42,540 nt of DNA from a bacterium (GCA_004563275.1 SFSZ01000008.1:1-42540); one strand, 5' to 3'; shown: positions 23,849 through 30,824, counted from the first letter of the stretch. The notes: a model not told the origin generated them from the sequence alone. Numbers and translations are program-made.

Positions 23849-23912
23849 TTGACTAAAAATCTATAATTTGTTAAAATTAAAGTCCACATCTAAAGTATAA
23901 GTATACACAAAT

Positions 23913-23941
23913 TTGACAAAAGCTCTTAATTATGCTATAAT
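23913..23941 (+). promoter_or_regulatory. Very strong promoter: TTGACA - 17 bp - TATAAT
   Basis: Consensus -35 (23913-23918) and -10 (23936-23941) with 17-bp spacing and a TGC extended -10. It is the best sigma-70-type promoter in the window and drives the 139-residue unknown gene, implying very high expression. Confidence 0.85.
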
Positions 23942-23974
23942 GTAGTCACATTAAGGGTTTAGGGGGTTATTATT

Positions 23975-24394
23975 ATGAAAGGATTTATTCTAGATTATAT
24001 TAACGAAAATGAATATAAAAAGTTAGAAAGAGCATTAAAGAAATATAATATGCTTGCTTTTAAGAAATTAAACTTTGAATATTATCCATCGTTAAGAAAT
24101 GGTAAGTTTTTAGGAGAACTTATTTCTAAAAATAAAAAAGAAAATACAGAAACTTATGAATTAAAATTACCAAGTGACCATATGTTTAGTCAAGTTCATG
24201 GTGATATTAAATTACATTATATTGTTTATAAAAAAGAAAATGTAGTTATGCTAGATACAATTACACCTTCAGATATTTTATTAGAAGGTCATATGGCTGA
24301 ATTAACTACATATAAAGGCGTTATGATTAGTAAAGCTAACGCTGAAAAAGATATGTTTAAAATTGATCTATTAAATATGTTACAAAATAAGTAG
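23975..24394 (+). CDS. Unknown 139-aa cytoplasmic protein, strongly expressed
   Basis: 139 residues, no signal or membrane segment, beginning MKGFILDYIN and containing a Lys/Asn-rich first half and beta-rich middle (GDIKLHYIVYKKENVVMLD). I recognise no family. It has a consensus promoter, an AGGGGG ribosome site 8 bases before the ATG and its own terminator, so it is a highly expressed single-gene unit. Its stop lies two bases before a hydrophobic mini-ORF and next to the toxin-antitoxin region. A link to that region is possible but not shown. Confidence 0.75.
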   Translation: MKGFILDYINENEYKKLERALKKYNMLAFKKLNFEYYPSLRNGKFLGELISKNKKENTETYELKLPSDHMFSQVHGDIKLHYIVYKKENVVMLDTITPSDILLEGHMAELTTYKGVMISKANAEKDMFKIDLLNMLQNK

Positions 24395-24422
24395 TAATGA
24401 ATAAACTCATTACTATTTTTTT
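24392..24422 (+). terminator. Terminator of the 139-aa gene
   Basis: TAGTAATGA (24392-24400) pairs with TCATTACTA (24407-24415), followed by seven T. The stem includes the stop codon and the start codon of the mini-ORF. Confidence 0.8.
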
Positions 24423-24477
24423 AATACTATCTTTTGTAATAATTATCATTCTTTTATTATTTATAGTATTAATATAA
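24397..24477 (+). CDS. Hydrophobic 26-aa toxin-like peptide, possible relic of a type I toxin
   Basis: ATG 24397 to TAA 24477 encodes 26 residues, nearly all Ile, Leu, Phe and Val after a short MNK start. There is no ribosome site, and the start lies inside a terminator stem. Just past its stop is the same arrangement as at the second copy: a hairpin (CCACCTAA/TTAGGTGG), then a terminator and a minus-strand promoter. It therefore looks like the toxin of a related locus that lost its leader to the adjacent gene, or one that is translated by reinitiation. It may also be fortuitous in AT-rich DNA. Confidence 0.4.
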   Translation: MNKLITIFLILSFVIIIILLLFIVLI

Positions 24478-24479
24478 AA

Positions 24480-24586
24480 GAAATCCACCTAACTCAGCAA
24501 TGATTTAGGTGGACCAACTTAAATTGGCAACACTCAACATGCAAAAATTGAATGTTCCTTTTTTAATTTATGCAAAATTAATTGCT
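24480..24586 (-). ncRNA. Predicted antitoxin RNA, copy 1
   Basis: The minus-strand promoter TTGATA (24621-24616), 17 bp, TATTAT (24598-24593) would start an RNA near 24586. The RNA has a short 5' GCAA/TTGC hairpin, a GGAACATTC segment and a 3' hairpin CCACCTAA/TTAGGTGG followed by a T-rich stretch. The promoter and element order are the same as in the second antisense RNA 330 bases to the right, and the hairpin loops are similar (ATCATTGCTGA versus ATCAATGCTGA). The RNA ends, about 100 nt long, near the 3' end of the mini-ORF. Confidence 0.55.
24526..24564 (+). terminator. Terminator of toxin-like copy 1 (plus strand)
   Basis: GGCAACACTCAA (24526-24537) pairs with TTGAATGTTCC (24548-24558), with one bulge and one mismatch, followed by six T. 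The matching element in copy 2 carries the same AATGTTCC. Confidence 0.6.
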
Positions 24587-24650
24587 AAATACATAATATA
24601 AAAAAACTATATCTATATCAATAAAAATTATTATATACAATACAATTGTT

Positions 24651-24659
24651 TGATATAAT
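24651..24659 (+). promoter_or_regulatory. Toxin promoter, extended -10
   Basis: TGATATAAT; the -35 position reads TTATAT (24631-24636), weak. The mRNA should start near 24666, giving a leader of about 60 bases. Confidence 0.55.
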
Positions 24660-24724
24660 GTAAACAGGAACATTTGATGTGAGTGTCGTCCTCCAATCTT
24701 GAAAAAGAAAGGAGGTAGATAAAT

Positions 24725-24817
24725 ATGAAAACTAAAACTTTTATAATAAAAGTTCTAAAGCTCATTGCTATCATTTTGCTATTTACTACCTTTTTGGTAC
24801 TAGAAATAAAAAAATAG
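24725..24817 (+). CDS. Probable type I toxin, 30-aa membrane peptide
   Basis: ATG 24725, 30 residues: basic MKTKTF start, hydrophobic helix (about 7-26, with LIAIILLF) and charged end EIKK, the shape of many type I toxins such as TxpA/Fst-like peptides. GGAGG (24711-24715) has perfect 9-base spacing, but CCTCC (24690-24694) upstream can pair with it and hide it. The 5' leader elements GGAACATTT and GTGAGTGTCG are complementary to AAATGTTCC and CGACATTCAC in the 3' untranslated region, so the two mRNA ends can pair. A convergent antisense RNA overlaps the 3' end. Such toxins insert in the membrane and stop growth when the antitoxin RNA is lost. The peptide's identity rests on architecture. Confidence 0.65.
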   Translation: MKTKTFIIKVLKLIAIILLFTTFLVLEIKK

Positions 24818-24920
24818 ACACTCTTCAGCATTGATAGAGTGTCAAACTCATAATTCAGAGGCGACATTCACTTGCGAACTAAATGTTCCTCTTTTTTTAT
24901 CTTATGCAAGTTTTCTTGCT
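24805..24920 (-). ncRNA. Predicted antitoxin RNA, copy 2, antisense to the toxin 3' end
   Basis: The promoter on the minus strand is TTGATA (24955-24950), 17 bp, TATTAT (24932-24927). RNA of about 110 nt starts near 24920 with a GCAAG/CTTGC hairpin, then GAGGAACATTT and GTGAATGTCGCCTC, and ends in hairpin GACACTC/GAGTGTC with a TATTTTTTTATTT tail just past the toxin stop. It is therefore fully complementary to the toxin 3' untranslated region, including the toxin terminator. The arrangement resembles TxpA-RatA and other convergent type I pairs in Firmicutes. Confidence 0.65.
24858..24898 (+). terminator. Terminator of the toxin mRNA
   Basis: GAGG (24858-24861) with GACATT pairs with AATGTT and CCTC (24888-24891), followed by seven T. 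Confidence 0.75.
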
Positions 24921-24954
24921 ATTTACATAATACCATAAAATATTATTTTTATCA

Positions 24955-24979
24955 ATAAAAAAACTTGCCTAAGCAAGTT
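24955..24979 (-). terminator. Terminator of the tRNA operon
   Basis: On the minus strand AACTTGC-TTAG-GCAAGTT is followed by a T tract. It lies between the tRNA-Leu gene and the antitoxin promoter. Confidence 0.75.
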
Positions 24980-24989
24980 AATTATCAGA

Positions 24990-25074
24990 TGGTGCAGGTA
25001 ACAGGACTTGAACCTGCACGAATTGCTTCACTAGATCCTAAGTCTAGCGCGTCTGCCAATTCCGCCATACCTGC
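24990..25074 (-). tRNA. tRNA-Leu (anticodon UAG)
   Basis: On the minus strand the acceptor GCAGGTA pairs with TACCTGC, followed by A and encoded CCA (24990-24992). A long variable arm, typical of tRNA-Leu, the T loop TTCAAGT and the anticodon loop CTTAGGA (TAG) are present. It reads the CUN codons. It follows the Ile2-like tRNA in the same orientation. Confidence 0.93.
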
Positions 25075-25082
25075 AAAAAAAA

Positions 25083-25159
25083 TGGTGGATCTTGTAGGAC
25101 TCGAACCTACGACCAACCGGTTATGAGCCGGGAGCTCTAACCAACTGAGCTAAAGATCC
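25083..25159 (-). tRNA. tRNA with CAU anticodon, Ile2-like (AUA-reading after lysidine)
   Basis: 77 nt on the minus strand: acceptor GGATCTT/AAGATCC, discriminator A, encoded CCA, D arm GCTC/GAGC, anticodon loop CTCATAA, T arm GTAGG/CCTAC. Initiator features (C1-A mismatch) are absent. The body closely resembles the Firmicutes tRNA-Ile2 (CAU), in particular the TTTAGCTCAGTTGGTTAGAGC run, the GGCTCATAACC loop region and the GTCGTAGGTTCGAGTCC arm, rather than the elongator Met tRNA. If Ile2, the C34 is modified to lysidine by TilS and reads AUA, a common codon here. Position 27-43 of the anticodon stem is C-U mismatched. Confidence 0.8.
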
Positions 25160-25172
25160 ACATGACTTCTTA

Positions 25173-25201
25173 AATATAACATAATAACCAAATAAGTGCA
25201 A
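25173..25201 (-). promoter_or_regulatory. Promoter of the tRNA pair
   Basis: On the minus strand TTGCAC (25201-25196), 17 bp, TATATT (25178-25173), 14 bases upstream of the first tRNA. Confidence 0.6.
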
Positions 25202-25295
25202 TAATTTTTTGTTAAAAACGTAAAATTTCTAGATAAACACTCTAAACCATTTTTAAATAATTCAAAAAGAGTTATAATAAAAATGTGAGGTAAAA

Positions 25296-26519
25296 ATGAG
25301 CAGTAAAAATGAAACAATTTTATATTTAATTTTAATGTTAATAATAGTTATTTTATCTTTAATAATAAAGGTAGGAACTTTAAGTACTAATAATCATTAT
25401 CTATATTTAAAAAAAGATACTAAAATAGAAACAGTAGATGTCACATATCCATATTTTAAAAATAATGATATTAATATTCAAATAAATAATTATTTAAAAG
25501 GTATCAAAAAAGGATATGCTGATAAAATAGATTATCAAATTAATTATGTAGATAAATATGTAAGTATCTTATTTAATAAATACACTAAAAACAAAATAAC
25601 ATCTTATGATAGTTTTATCTTTGATCAAGAAGGTAATTCAATAAGTTTAGATAAACTAATAACTAATCAAGAAAAACTAAAAGAAATAGTTAAAACTTAT
25701 ATTTCAAATAAAAAACTAAATGTTACTCCCGATAAATTAGTATTTAATAATTATAAATATTTTCTTAAAGATAATTCTCTAGAACTTATTTTAATTGAAG
25801 AAAACAAAATCGATAAATTTGAAATTAACTATAATGAATTAAAAGAAGTAATCAACCTTAAATTTAAAGAAGACACTGATTACGTTCCTATGACTACTAC
25901 TAAAGTTAATTATGACAAAGTAATCTCCTTTACTTTTGATGATGGACCAAGTAAATACACATCAGAGATTATGGATGTCTTAGATGAATATGGTTATAAA
26001 GCAACATTCTTTCAAGTAGGTTATATGATTAGACCTCAAAGCGATATTGTTAAAGAAGTAGTTGAACGTGGTTTTGAAGTAGGAAATCATACAACAGATC
26101 ATTCAAATTTAAATAAATTAAAACCAGATAAAGCTAAATCAAAATTAACTGATAATAATGATTTATTTTATAGTATAACTGGTCAAACAATGGAATTAAT
26201 AAGACCACCATATGGTTTAGCAAATGACAAAATTAAAGCCGTTATCGATAAACCTATTATTAAATGGAGTGTTGATACCAGAGATTGGGAAAGCAGAAAT
26301 ACCGAAAAAATCGTCGAATTAACTAAAGCTCAAACTAAAGATGGTGATATTATCCTTTTCCATGATTTATATAAAACAACACTTGAAGCCGTAAAAATCT
26401 TAGTTCCATACTTCCATGAACAAGGTTATAACATTGTTACAGTTTCAGAATTATATAAACAAAAAGGTATAACTCTAGAACCTCAAAAAGTATATTATAA
26501 AGCTAAAGTATCTTCATAA
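25296..26519 (+). CDS. Polysaccharide (peptidoglycan) deacetylase, PdaC/PgdA type
   Basis: 407 residues: a short start, one TM helix (about 8-26), an extracytoplasmic N-domain (about 40-195) of the DUF4163/DUF3298 pattern, then a NodB domain with TFDDGP (213-218), metal site D216 with NHTTDH (H265, H269), RPPYG (303-307) and LFHD (354-357). These residues define CE4 deacetylases that de-N-acetylate peptidoglycan sugars and confer lysozyme resistance. TATAAT at 25273-25278 precedes the gene, and a terminator overlaps its end. Confidence 0.9.
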   Translation: MSSKNETILYLILMLIIVILSLIIKVGTLSTNNHYLYLKKDTKIETVDVTYPYFKNNDINIQINNYLKGIKKGYADKIDYQINYVDKYVSILFNKYTKNKITSYDSFIFDQEGNSISLDKLITNQEKLKEIVKTYISNKKLNVTPDKLVFNNYKYFLKDNSLELILIEENKIDKFEINYNELKEVINLKFKEDTDYVPMTTTKVNYDKVISFTFDDGPSKYTSEIMDVLDEYGYKATFFQVGYMIRPQSDIVKEVVERGFEVGNHTTDHSNLNKLKPDKAKSKLTDNNDLFYSITGQTMELIRPPYGLANDKIKAVIDKPIIKWSVDTRDWESRNTEKIVELTKAQTKDGDIILFHDLYKTTLEAVKILVPYFHEQGYNIVTVSELYKQKGITLEPQKVYYKAKVSS

Positions 26520-26532
26520 GATACTTTTTTTA
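26505..26532 (+). terminator. Terminator of the deacetylase gene
   Basis: AAAGTATCTT and AAGATACTTT, flanking the stop codon, are followed by T residues. The stem uses the last codons of the gene. Confidence 0.75.
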
Positions 26533-26546
26533 TCATAAAATTTATT

Positions 26547-26744
26547 ATGCAAAGATTAATCAAAATAATCATATATTTATTTCTAATTAGTTATTCATTA
26601 ATGTTTTGGATTATCTATCTAAATACATTTATCATTGGTGGTAATCTTTTAAATTACCTAAAAGAAATATTTACTCACCTTGAAACATTACTTATTTTTC
26701 CAAGTATATTTTTGCTTATCATTACTTTACAACAAAAAAATTAA
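26547..26744 (+). CDS. Small two-TM membrane protein (uncertain)
   Basis: 65 residues with two hydrophobic stretches (about 5-30 and 42-60). The start has no good ribosome site and there is no recognisable family. It lies in the 250-base gap between the deacetylase terminator and the next gene. It may be a real small membrane protein or a chance ORF of AT-rich DNA. Confidence 0.35.
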   Translation: MQRLIKIIIYLFLISYSLMFWIIYLNTFIIGGNLLNYLKEIFTHLETLLIFPSIFLLIITLQQKN

Positions 26745-26769
26745 ATGTTATCATTTAAAAGGTGATAGC

Positions 26770-27849
26770 ATGAAAAAAATAATGACATTCTTAATAGTAG
26801 CTTTATTAACTCCTTTTATAGTTAATGCTGATGGCTATAAAGTAATAAATCACTATATTGATAGTGAAATAGAAATAGGTGGAGCCCTAAACGTTAAAGA
26901 ATTAGTAATAATTGAAGGTACAACAGATTTTTTATCTCGCAAATTAAATTATTATAGCTTTGGAGAAAAAGCTTGGGATAATAAAACTGTTGAATTAGAT
27001 AATGGAACTATTTATAACGGTCAAGGTATAAGTATTTCTAGAGTATCAGCTTTTGAAGTAGGGGATAAAGATACATTTGATTTTAATACTTTAGATTCAA
27101 AAGTAACTAAAACCTTTAGTGAATTAGATTTAGATAATCCTCAAAATAATACATATACATTTCACGATAATGAAGATGGTACAGGTAACTTAAAAATCTT
27201 CTATCCGGTTAAAAAAAAGAAAGTAGCGTTCTTTTTTCAATATGCAGTAACTAATGTAGTAGTAAAACATAATGATGTTAAAGAATTAAACTATACTTTT
27301 AAAAATCTAAAATATAATTCTGAAGCTACTTATTTAAGAGTAATCTTACCTTATCCAACCAAAGATGATTTATATCACTTTTGGATGCATGGTAATCAAA
27401 GTGGTACCCTAAGAGAAATAACTTATGAAAACGGTAATAAAGCTGGTGCCTACGTTTATTTTCCAACCATCAAAGAAGAAGTAAATGTCAGAGTTACTTT
27501 ACCTCAAGAACACGTTGGAGTAGATTTATTCTTACATAAATCAAATGTAAATGCTTTAGATGATATTATTAAGATTGAATCAAAGAAAGCAAGTAATACA
27601 ACCAAAGGTCAAAAAGTTCAAAATATTACAAAATATACCGTATGGATTTTAAGTGGAATATATGTAATTGCATCTATCTTAATGTATTTATTCTTTGATA
27701 AACTAATTTATATTTTCTATTCAATTTTTGGTTTATTAATAATTTTAGTTAATTTCCTATTTAAATTTAACTATTGGTATATATATTTAGTAATTTTACT
27801 TCCAATAATCATTGGAATCTTAAAAAGAAAGAAATTATTTGTCAAATAA
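26770..27849 (+). CDS. Signal-peptide membrane protein, DUF2207-like
   Basis: ATG 26770 is selected because AAAGGTGATAGC provides a ribosome site; the longer frame upstream lacks one. It has a signal peptide (MKKIMTFLIVALLTPFIVNA), an extracytoplasmic beta-rich region (about 22-290) and three C-terminal hydrophobic segments (about 300-320, 325-345 and 348-372) ending in a basic tail. This is the DUF2207-type layout of uncharacterised membrane proteins. No catalytic motif is seen. It is a single-gene unit ending in a strong terminator. Confidence 0.7.
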   Translation: MKKIMTFLIVALLTPFIVNADGYKVINHYIDSEIEIGGALNVKELVIIEGTTDFLSRKLNYYSFGEKAWDNKTVELDNGTIYNGQGISISRVSAFEVGDKDTFDFNTLDSKVTKTFSELDLDNPQNNTYTFHDNEDGTGNLKIFYPVKKKKVAFFFQYAVTNVVVKHNDVKELNYTFKNLKYNSEATYLRVILPYPTKDDLYHFWMHGNQSGTLREITYENGNKAGAYVYFPTIKEEVNVRVTLPQEHVGVDLFLHKSNVNALDDIIKIESKKASNTTKGQKVQNITKYTVWILSGIYVIASILMYLFFDKLIYIFYSIFGLLIILVNFLFKFNYWYIYLVILLPIIIGILKRKKLFVK

Positions 27850-27879
27850 AAAGTCCTTTGTTTACACAAAAGACTTTTT
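27848..27879 (+). terminator. Terminator of the DUF2207-like gene
   Basis: AAAAAGTC (27848-27855) pairs with GACTTTTT (27872-27879); the stem extends through TTTGT/ACAAA. Confidence 0.75.
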
Positions 27880-27919
27880 ATTATATTTATTATGGTAAAC
27901 TATTGAAGAGGCGATAAAT

Positions 27920-29407
27920 ATGGCAAAAAGACGAAAAAAGACTACAAATAAATTTTATAAAATATTATCTTTTATTTTAGTATTTATTACAGTACTAGCA
28001 GTAAATGTAATTATATACTTTAATGTATTACCAAATAAATACCTAATTCCTGCCATAATTGTTGTAGGATTATTAACTTTAGTAATCGCACTTTTCTTAA
28101 ACAAGAAAACTAAAATATTTGCTAAAATGATTTGTACTATTGCATCAGTTCTCATCTTGGCTATTGAAGCTTTAGGAATATTCTATGCTTTTGGTACGAT
28201 TGATTTCTTTAATGATATCTTCGATAATGGGGTAAGATCAGAAAGTTATGCTATTTATGTTAAAGAAGATAGTACTTTTAAAACAGTTAATGATATTAAA
28301 AGAAGAAACATTGCAGTATTTAATCCTAATGAAGAAAATGTTAAAACTGCCGTATCATTACTAGAAAACATGATTAAATTTAATAAAGTAGATTATGAAT
28401 CTCAAACTGATGCCATCAACTCAGTTTTAAATGATGAAAATGTTGCACTTATTATGCAAGAAGCTTTAATGGATATTTTCTTAGATGAACATCCTGACAC
28501 TAAATTAAGAGTATTAGATACAATCGATGTCAAAACTAAAACTATGAATAAATTTAAAAAAGTAGACGTAACTAAAGATTCATTTATTGTTTATTTAAGT
28601 GGAGTAGATACATCTGGAACTGTTCGTAAATCAGCAAGAAGTGATGTAAATGTTTTAGCTTTCGTAAATCCAGATAACAGTAAAATCTTACTACTAAGTA
28701 CGCCAAGAGATTATTATGTTACTCTAGCTACTAAAAATGCTAAAGATAAATTAACTCATGCTGGTATTTACGGAGTAGAAGAAAGCTCTAAAACTTTAGG
28801 TAACCTTTATGGTGTCGATGTTAACTATTATGCTAGAGTAAACTTTACTTCATTTGTTAAAATAATTAATAACTTAGGTGGCATTACCGTAGACGTCGAA
28901 AAACCAGACTATCGTTATAGTCAAGGAATTGATTGTGGCTCTGGTTATGTATGCACAGATAACTCTAAAAGAGAAAACGGCAATAACGTTACCTACATCA
29001 AATATGGCACTCAAAAATTAACTGGCGAACAAGCTCTAACATATGCTCGAAACAGATATCAATATAAAGAAGGCGATAATGCTAGACAATTACATCAACA
29101 ACAAATCCTAAAAGCCATGATGACTAAAGCTTTAAGTAGTTCAAATACTATAACTAAATATAATACAATCTTAAAAGATCTATCCAAAGGTTTAATTACT
29201 AATGTTGACCAAGATACAATCACTAAATTAATTAATATGCAACTTAATGAAAATATTAAATGGCAAATAGATACTTATGCTGTAACTGGAACAGGAGCGA
29301 GCAAAAAAACATATTCAACTGGTAACTACAATGTTTACGTTATGGAACCAAACGAAGAATCAGTTGCCGAAGCAAAACAAAAAATAAAAGAAGTAATGGA
29401 GAGTTAA
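27920..29407 (+). CDS. LytR-CpsA-Psr (LCP) family cell-wall glycopolymer ligase
   Basis: 495 residues: a basic start, three TM helices (about 14-34, 40-60 and 66-90), a domain of about 110 residues resembling a substrate-binding or accessory fold (YAIYVKEDSTFKTVND, about 110-210), then the LCP core with GVDTSG (228-233), SARSDV with R240 and D242, and STPRDYYV with R263 and D264. These Arg/Asp residues bind the polyprenyl-pyrophosphate substrate. LCP enzymes attach wall polymers such as teichoic acids or capsule to peptidoglycan. The stop is directly followed by the fchA-like ATG, so it is coupled with the folate genes. Confidence 0.9.
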   Translation: MAKRRKKTTNKFYKILSFILVFITVLAVNVIIYFNVLPNKYLIPAIIVVGLLTLVIALFLNKKTKIFAKMICTIASVLILAIEALGIFYAFGTIDFFNDIFDNGVRSESYAIYVKEDSTFKTVNDIKRRNIAVFNPNEENVKTAVSLLENMIKFNKVDYESQTDAINSVLNDENVALIMQEALMDIFLDEHPDTKLRVLDTIDVKTKTMNKFKKVDVTKDSFIVYLSGVDTSGTVRKSARSDVNVLAFVNPDNSKILLLSTPRDYYVTLATKNAKDKLTHAGIYGVEESSKTLGNLYGVDVNYYARVNFTSFVKIINNLGGITVDVEKPDYRYSQGIDCGSGYVCTDNSKRENGNNVTYIKYGTQKLTGEQALTYARNRYQYKEGDNARQLHQQQILKAMMTKALSSSNTITKYNTILKDLSKGLITNVDQDTITKLINMQLNENIKWQIDTYAVTGTGASKKTYSTGNYNVYVMEPNEESVAEAKQKIKEVMES

Positions 29408-29971
29408 ATGTATCAAAATAAATTAAAAGACATCTTAAATGATTTAGAAAACCCTAATACCCATATTGCTGGAGGAAGCGTAGTTGGTGTAGTTCTATCA
29501 ACAATTAATAGTCTAATAATCTATAGTTGTAACCTAACAATTGGTAAACCTAAATATCAAGAAGTTGAACCCCAAGTAAAAGATATTCTTACAAAAGCTC
29601 AAATAAATAAAGAAAAATCACTTAATTCAATTGATCAAGATAATGACATCTTAGAAGAACTTCTTTCAAAATATAAAACTAGAAAAGAAGATTCAGAAAG
29701 TTATGAAGAAATATGCACTAAAGCTGTAGAATTTGCTTTAGAAGTTATATCTCTTGCATATCAAACTAAAGAATTATCTAAAGAAATATCTAAAGTTGGA
29801 AATAAAATGTTATCAAGTGATTATAATATTTGCTTATACTTAAGTGAAGCAGCCATTAAATCAAGTTATGAAAACTATTATATTAACTTAGGTGGCATCC
29901 AAAATGAAGAAATCAAAAATAATTTTAATCAAACATTATTAGAAATAGAAAACAAATATAAAGGAGAGTAA
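29408..29971 (+). CDS. fchA: FchA-like methenyl-THF cyclohydrolase / cyclodeaminase family
   Basis: 187 residues, all helical. PNTHIAGGSVVGVVLSTINSLI matches the conserved P-x3-GGGS-A motif (here AGGS) of the formiminotransferase-cyclodeaminase C-terminal fold, shared by FchA (methenyltetrahydrofolate cyclohydrolase). It sits zero bases after the LCP stop and one base before folD. Since the FolD encoded next lacks the catalytic cyclohydrolase lysine, this protein probably supplies that activity. The alternative is formiminotetrahydrofolate cyclodeaminase, but no histidine-degradation genes are present. Confidence 0.75.
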   Translation: MYQNKLKDILNDLENPNTHIAGGSVVGVVLSTINSLIIYSCNLTIGKPKYQEVEPQVKDILTKAQINKEKSLNSIDQDNDILEELLSKYKTRKEDSESYEEICTKAVEFALEVISLAYQTKELSKEISKVGNKMLSSDYNICLYLSEAAIKSSYENYYINLGGIQNEEIKNNFNQTLLEIENKYKGE

Positions 29972-29972
29972 A

Positions 29973-30788
29973 ATGATCACATTAGAAGGAAAACCCGTAA
30001 CTGAAAAAATAATTGAAAGAATAACTGAAAAACAAGCTAAATTAACCAAGCAACCTTGTTTAGCAGTTTTAGGTATTGAAGGTGATGATGCCAGCAATGT
30101 TTATATTGGTAGAATTGAAAAAAACTGTGCTAAATATAATATTGCCTTTAAATTATTAATGGCTAAAGATGAAACTGAATTTAAAAATAATTTTAATGAA
30201 GTTAAAGATAATCCTGAAATAACTGGTATTATGTTCCAAGAACCTTTACCACATACATGTGCTTCATTAATTAATGAATTACCCGCTCATAAAGATGTTG
30301 AAGGACTAAACATTATCAATGCCGGTAAATTAATGCTAGGACAAGAAGACGCAAACATCCCATGTACTAGTAAAGCCGTTATTGAAGTATTAGATTACTA
30401 TAATATCGATATAACAGGTAAAAAAGTTGTTATTATGGGAAGAAGTAATATTGTTGGTAAACCATTAATCTTCCAATTACTAAAAAAGAATGCAACTGTT
30501 ACTATATGTCATTCTAAAACCACTAATTTAAAAGAAGAACTTCAAACCGCAGATATTATAGTCATGGCAATCGGTAAAGCAAAATTCTTAACTAAAGATT
30601 ATATTAAAGAAAATGCAATTCTTATTGATGTCGGAATCAATTTTGAAGATGGCAAAATGGTAGGGGATATTGATTTTGAAAGCATCCAAGACAAAGCTTC
30701 AATGTGCACACCAGTACCAGGTGGTATCGGACCAATTACCAATGTTCTTTTAATTGAAAATATTATTACAAATGCCCTAAGAGATTAA
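29973..30788 (+). CDS. folD: Methylene-THF dehydrogenase FolD with altered cyclohydrolase site
   Basis: 271 residues with standard FolD motifs: GIMFQEPLP, KDVEG, PCTSKAV, GRSNIVGKP (NADP binding) and TPVPGGIGP. Bifunctional FolD needs a lysine four residues after the Tyr of the YxxxKxxxC element (K56 in human numbering). Here the segment reads YIGRIEKNC, so that position is Ile48. The dehydrogenase motifs are intact. It probably works as a monofunctional dehydrogenase, with the FchA-like neighbour making 10-formyl-THF. A terminator overlaps its stop. Confidence 0.9.
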   Translation: MITLEGKPVTEKIIERITEKQAKLTKQPCLAVLGIEGDDASNVYIGRIEKNCAKYNIAFKLLMAKDETEFKNNFNEVKDNPEITGIMFQEPLPHTCASLINELPAHKDVEGLNIINAGKLMLGQEDANIPCTSKAVIEVLDYYNIDITGKKVVIMGRSNIVGKPLIFQLLKKNATVTICHSKTTNLKEELQTADIIVMAIGKAKFLTKDYIKENAILIDVGINFEDGKMVGDIDFESIQDKASMCTPVPGGIGPITNVLLIENIITNALRD

Positions 30789-30803
30789 ATATCTCTTTTT
30801 TTA
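30780..30803 (+). terminator. Terminator of the LCP-fchA-folD operon
   Basis: AGAGAT/ATCTCT stem spanning the folD stop, followed by seven T. Confidence 0.75.
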
Positions 30804-30815
30804 ATTAAATTGTTT

Positions 30816-30824
30816 TGATATAAT
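30816..30824 (+). promoter_or_regulatory. Extended -10 promoter of the large prepilin gene
   Basis: TGATATAAT (30816-30824) is 23 bases before the ATG of the prepilin gene. Confidence 0.5.

Noticed and set aside
24631..24867. 78-residue minus-strand ORF over the toxin
   Set aside because: It lies exactly across the toxin and antisense RNA region, has no ribosome site and Cys/His-poor random composition, so it is a shadow.
24651..24920. Fst/par-type locus
   Set aside because: Fst loci use direct repeats shared by both RNAs. Here the shared elements are inverted, and the antisense RNA overlaps the toxin 3' end as in TxpA-RatA.
25083..25159. Initiator tRNA-fMet
   Set aside because: It has a normal G1-C72 pair and lacks the three consecutive G-C pairs in the anticodon stem typical of initiators.
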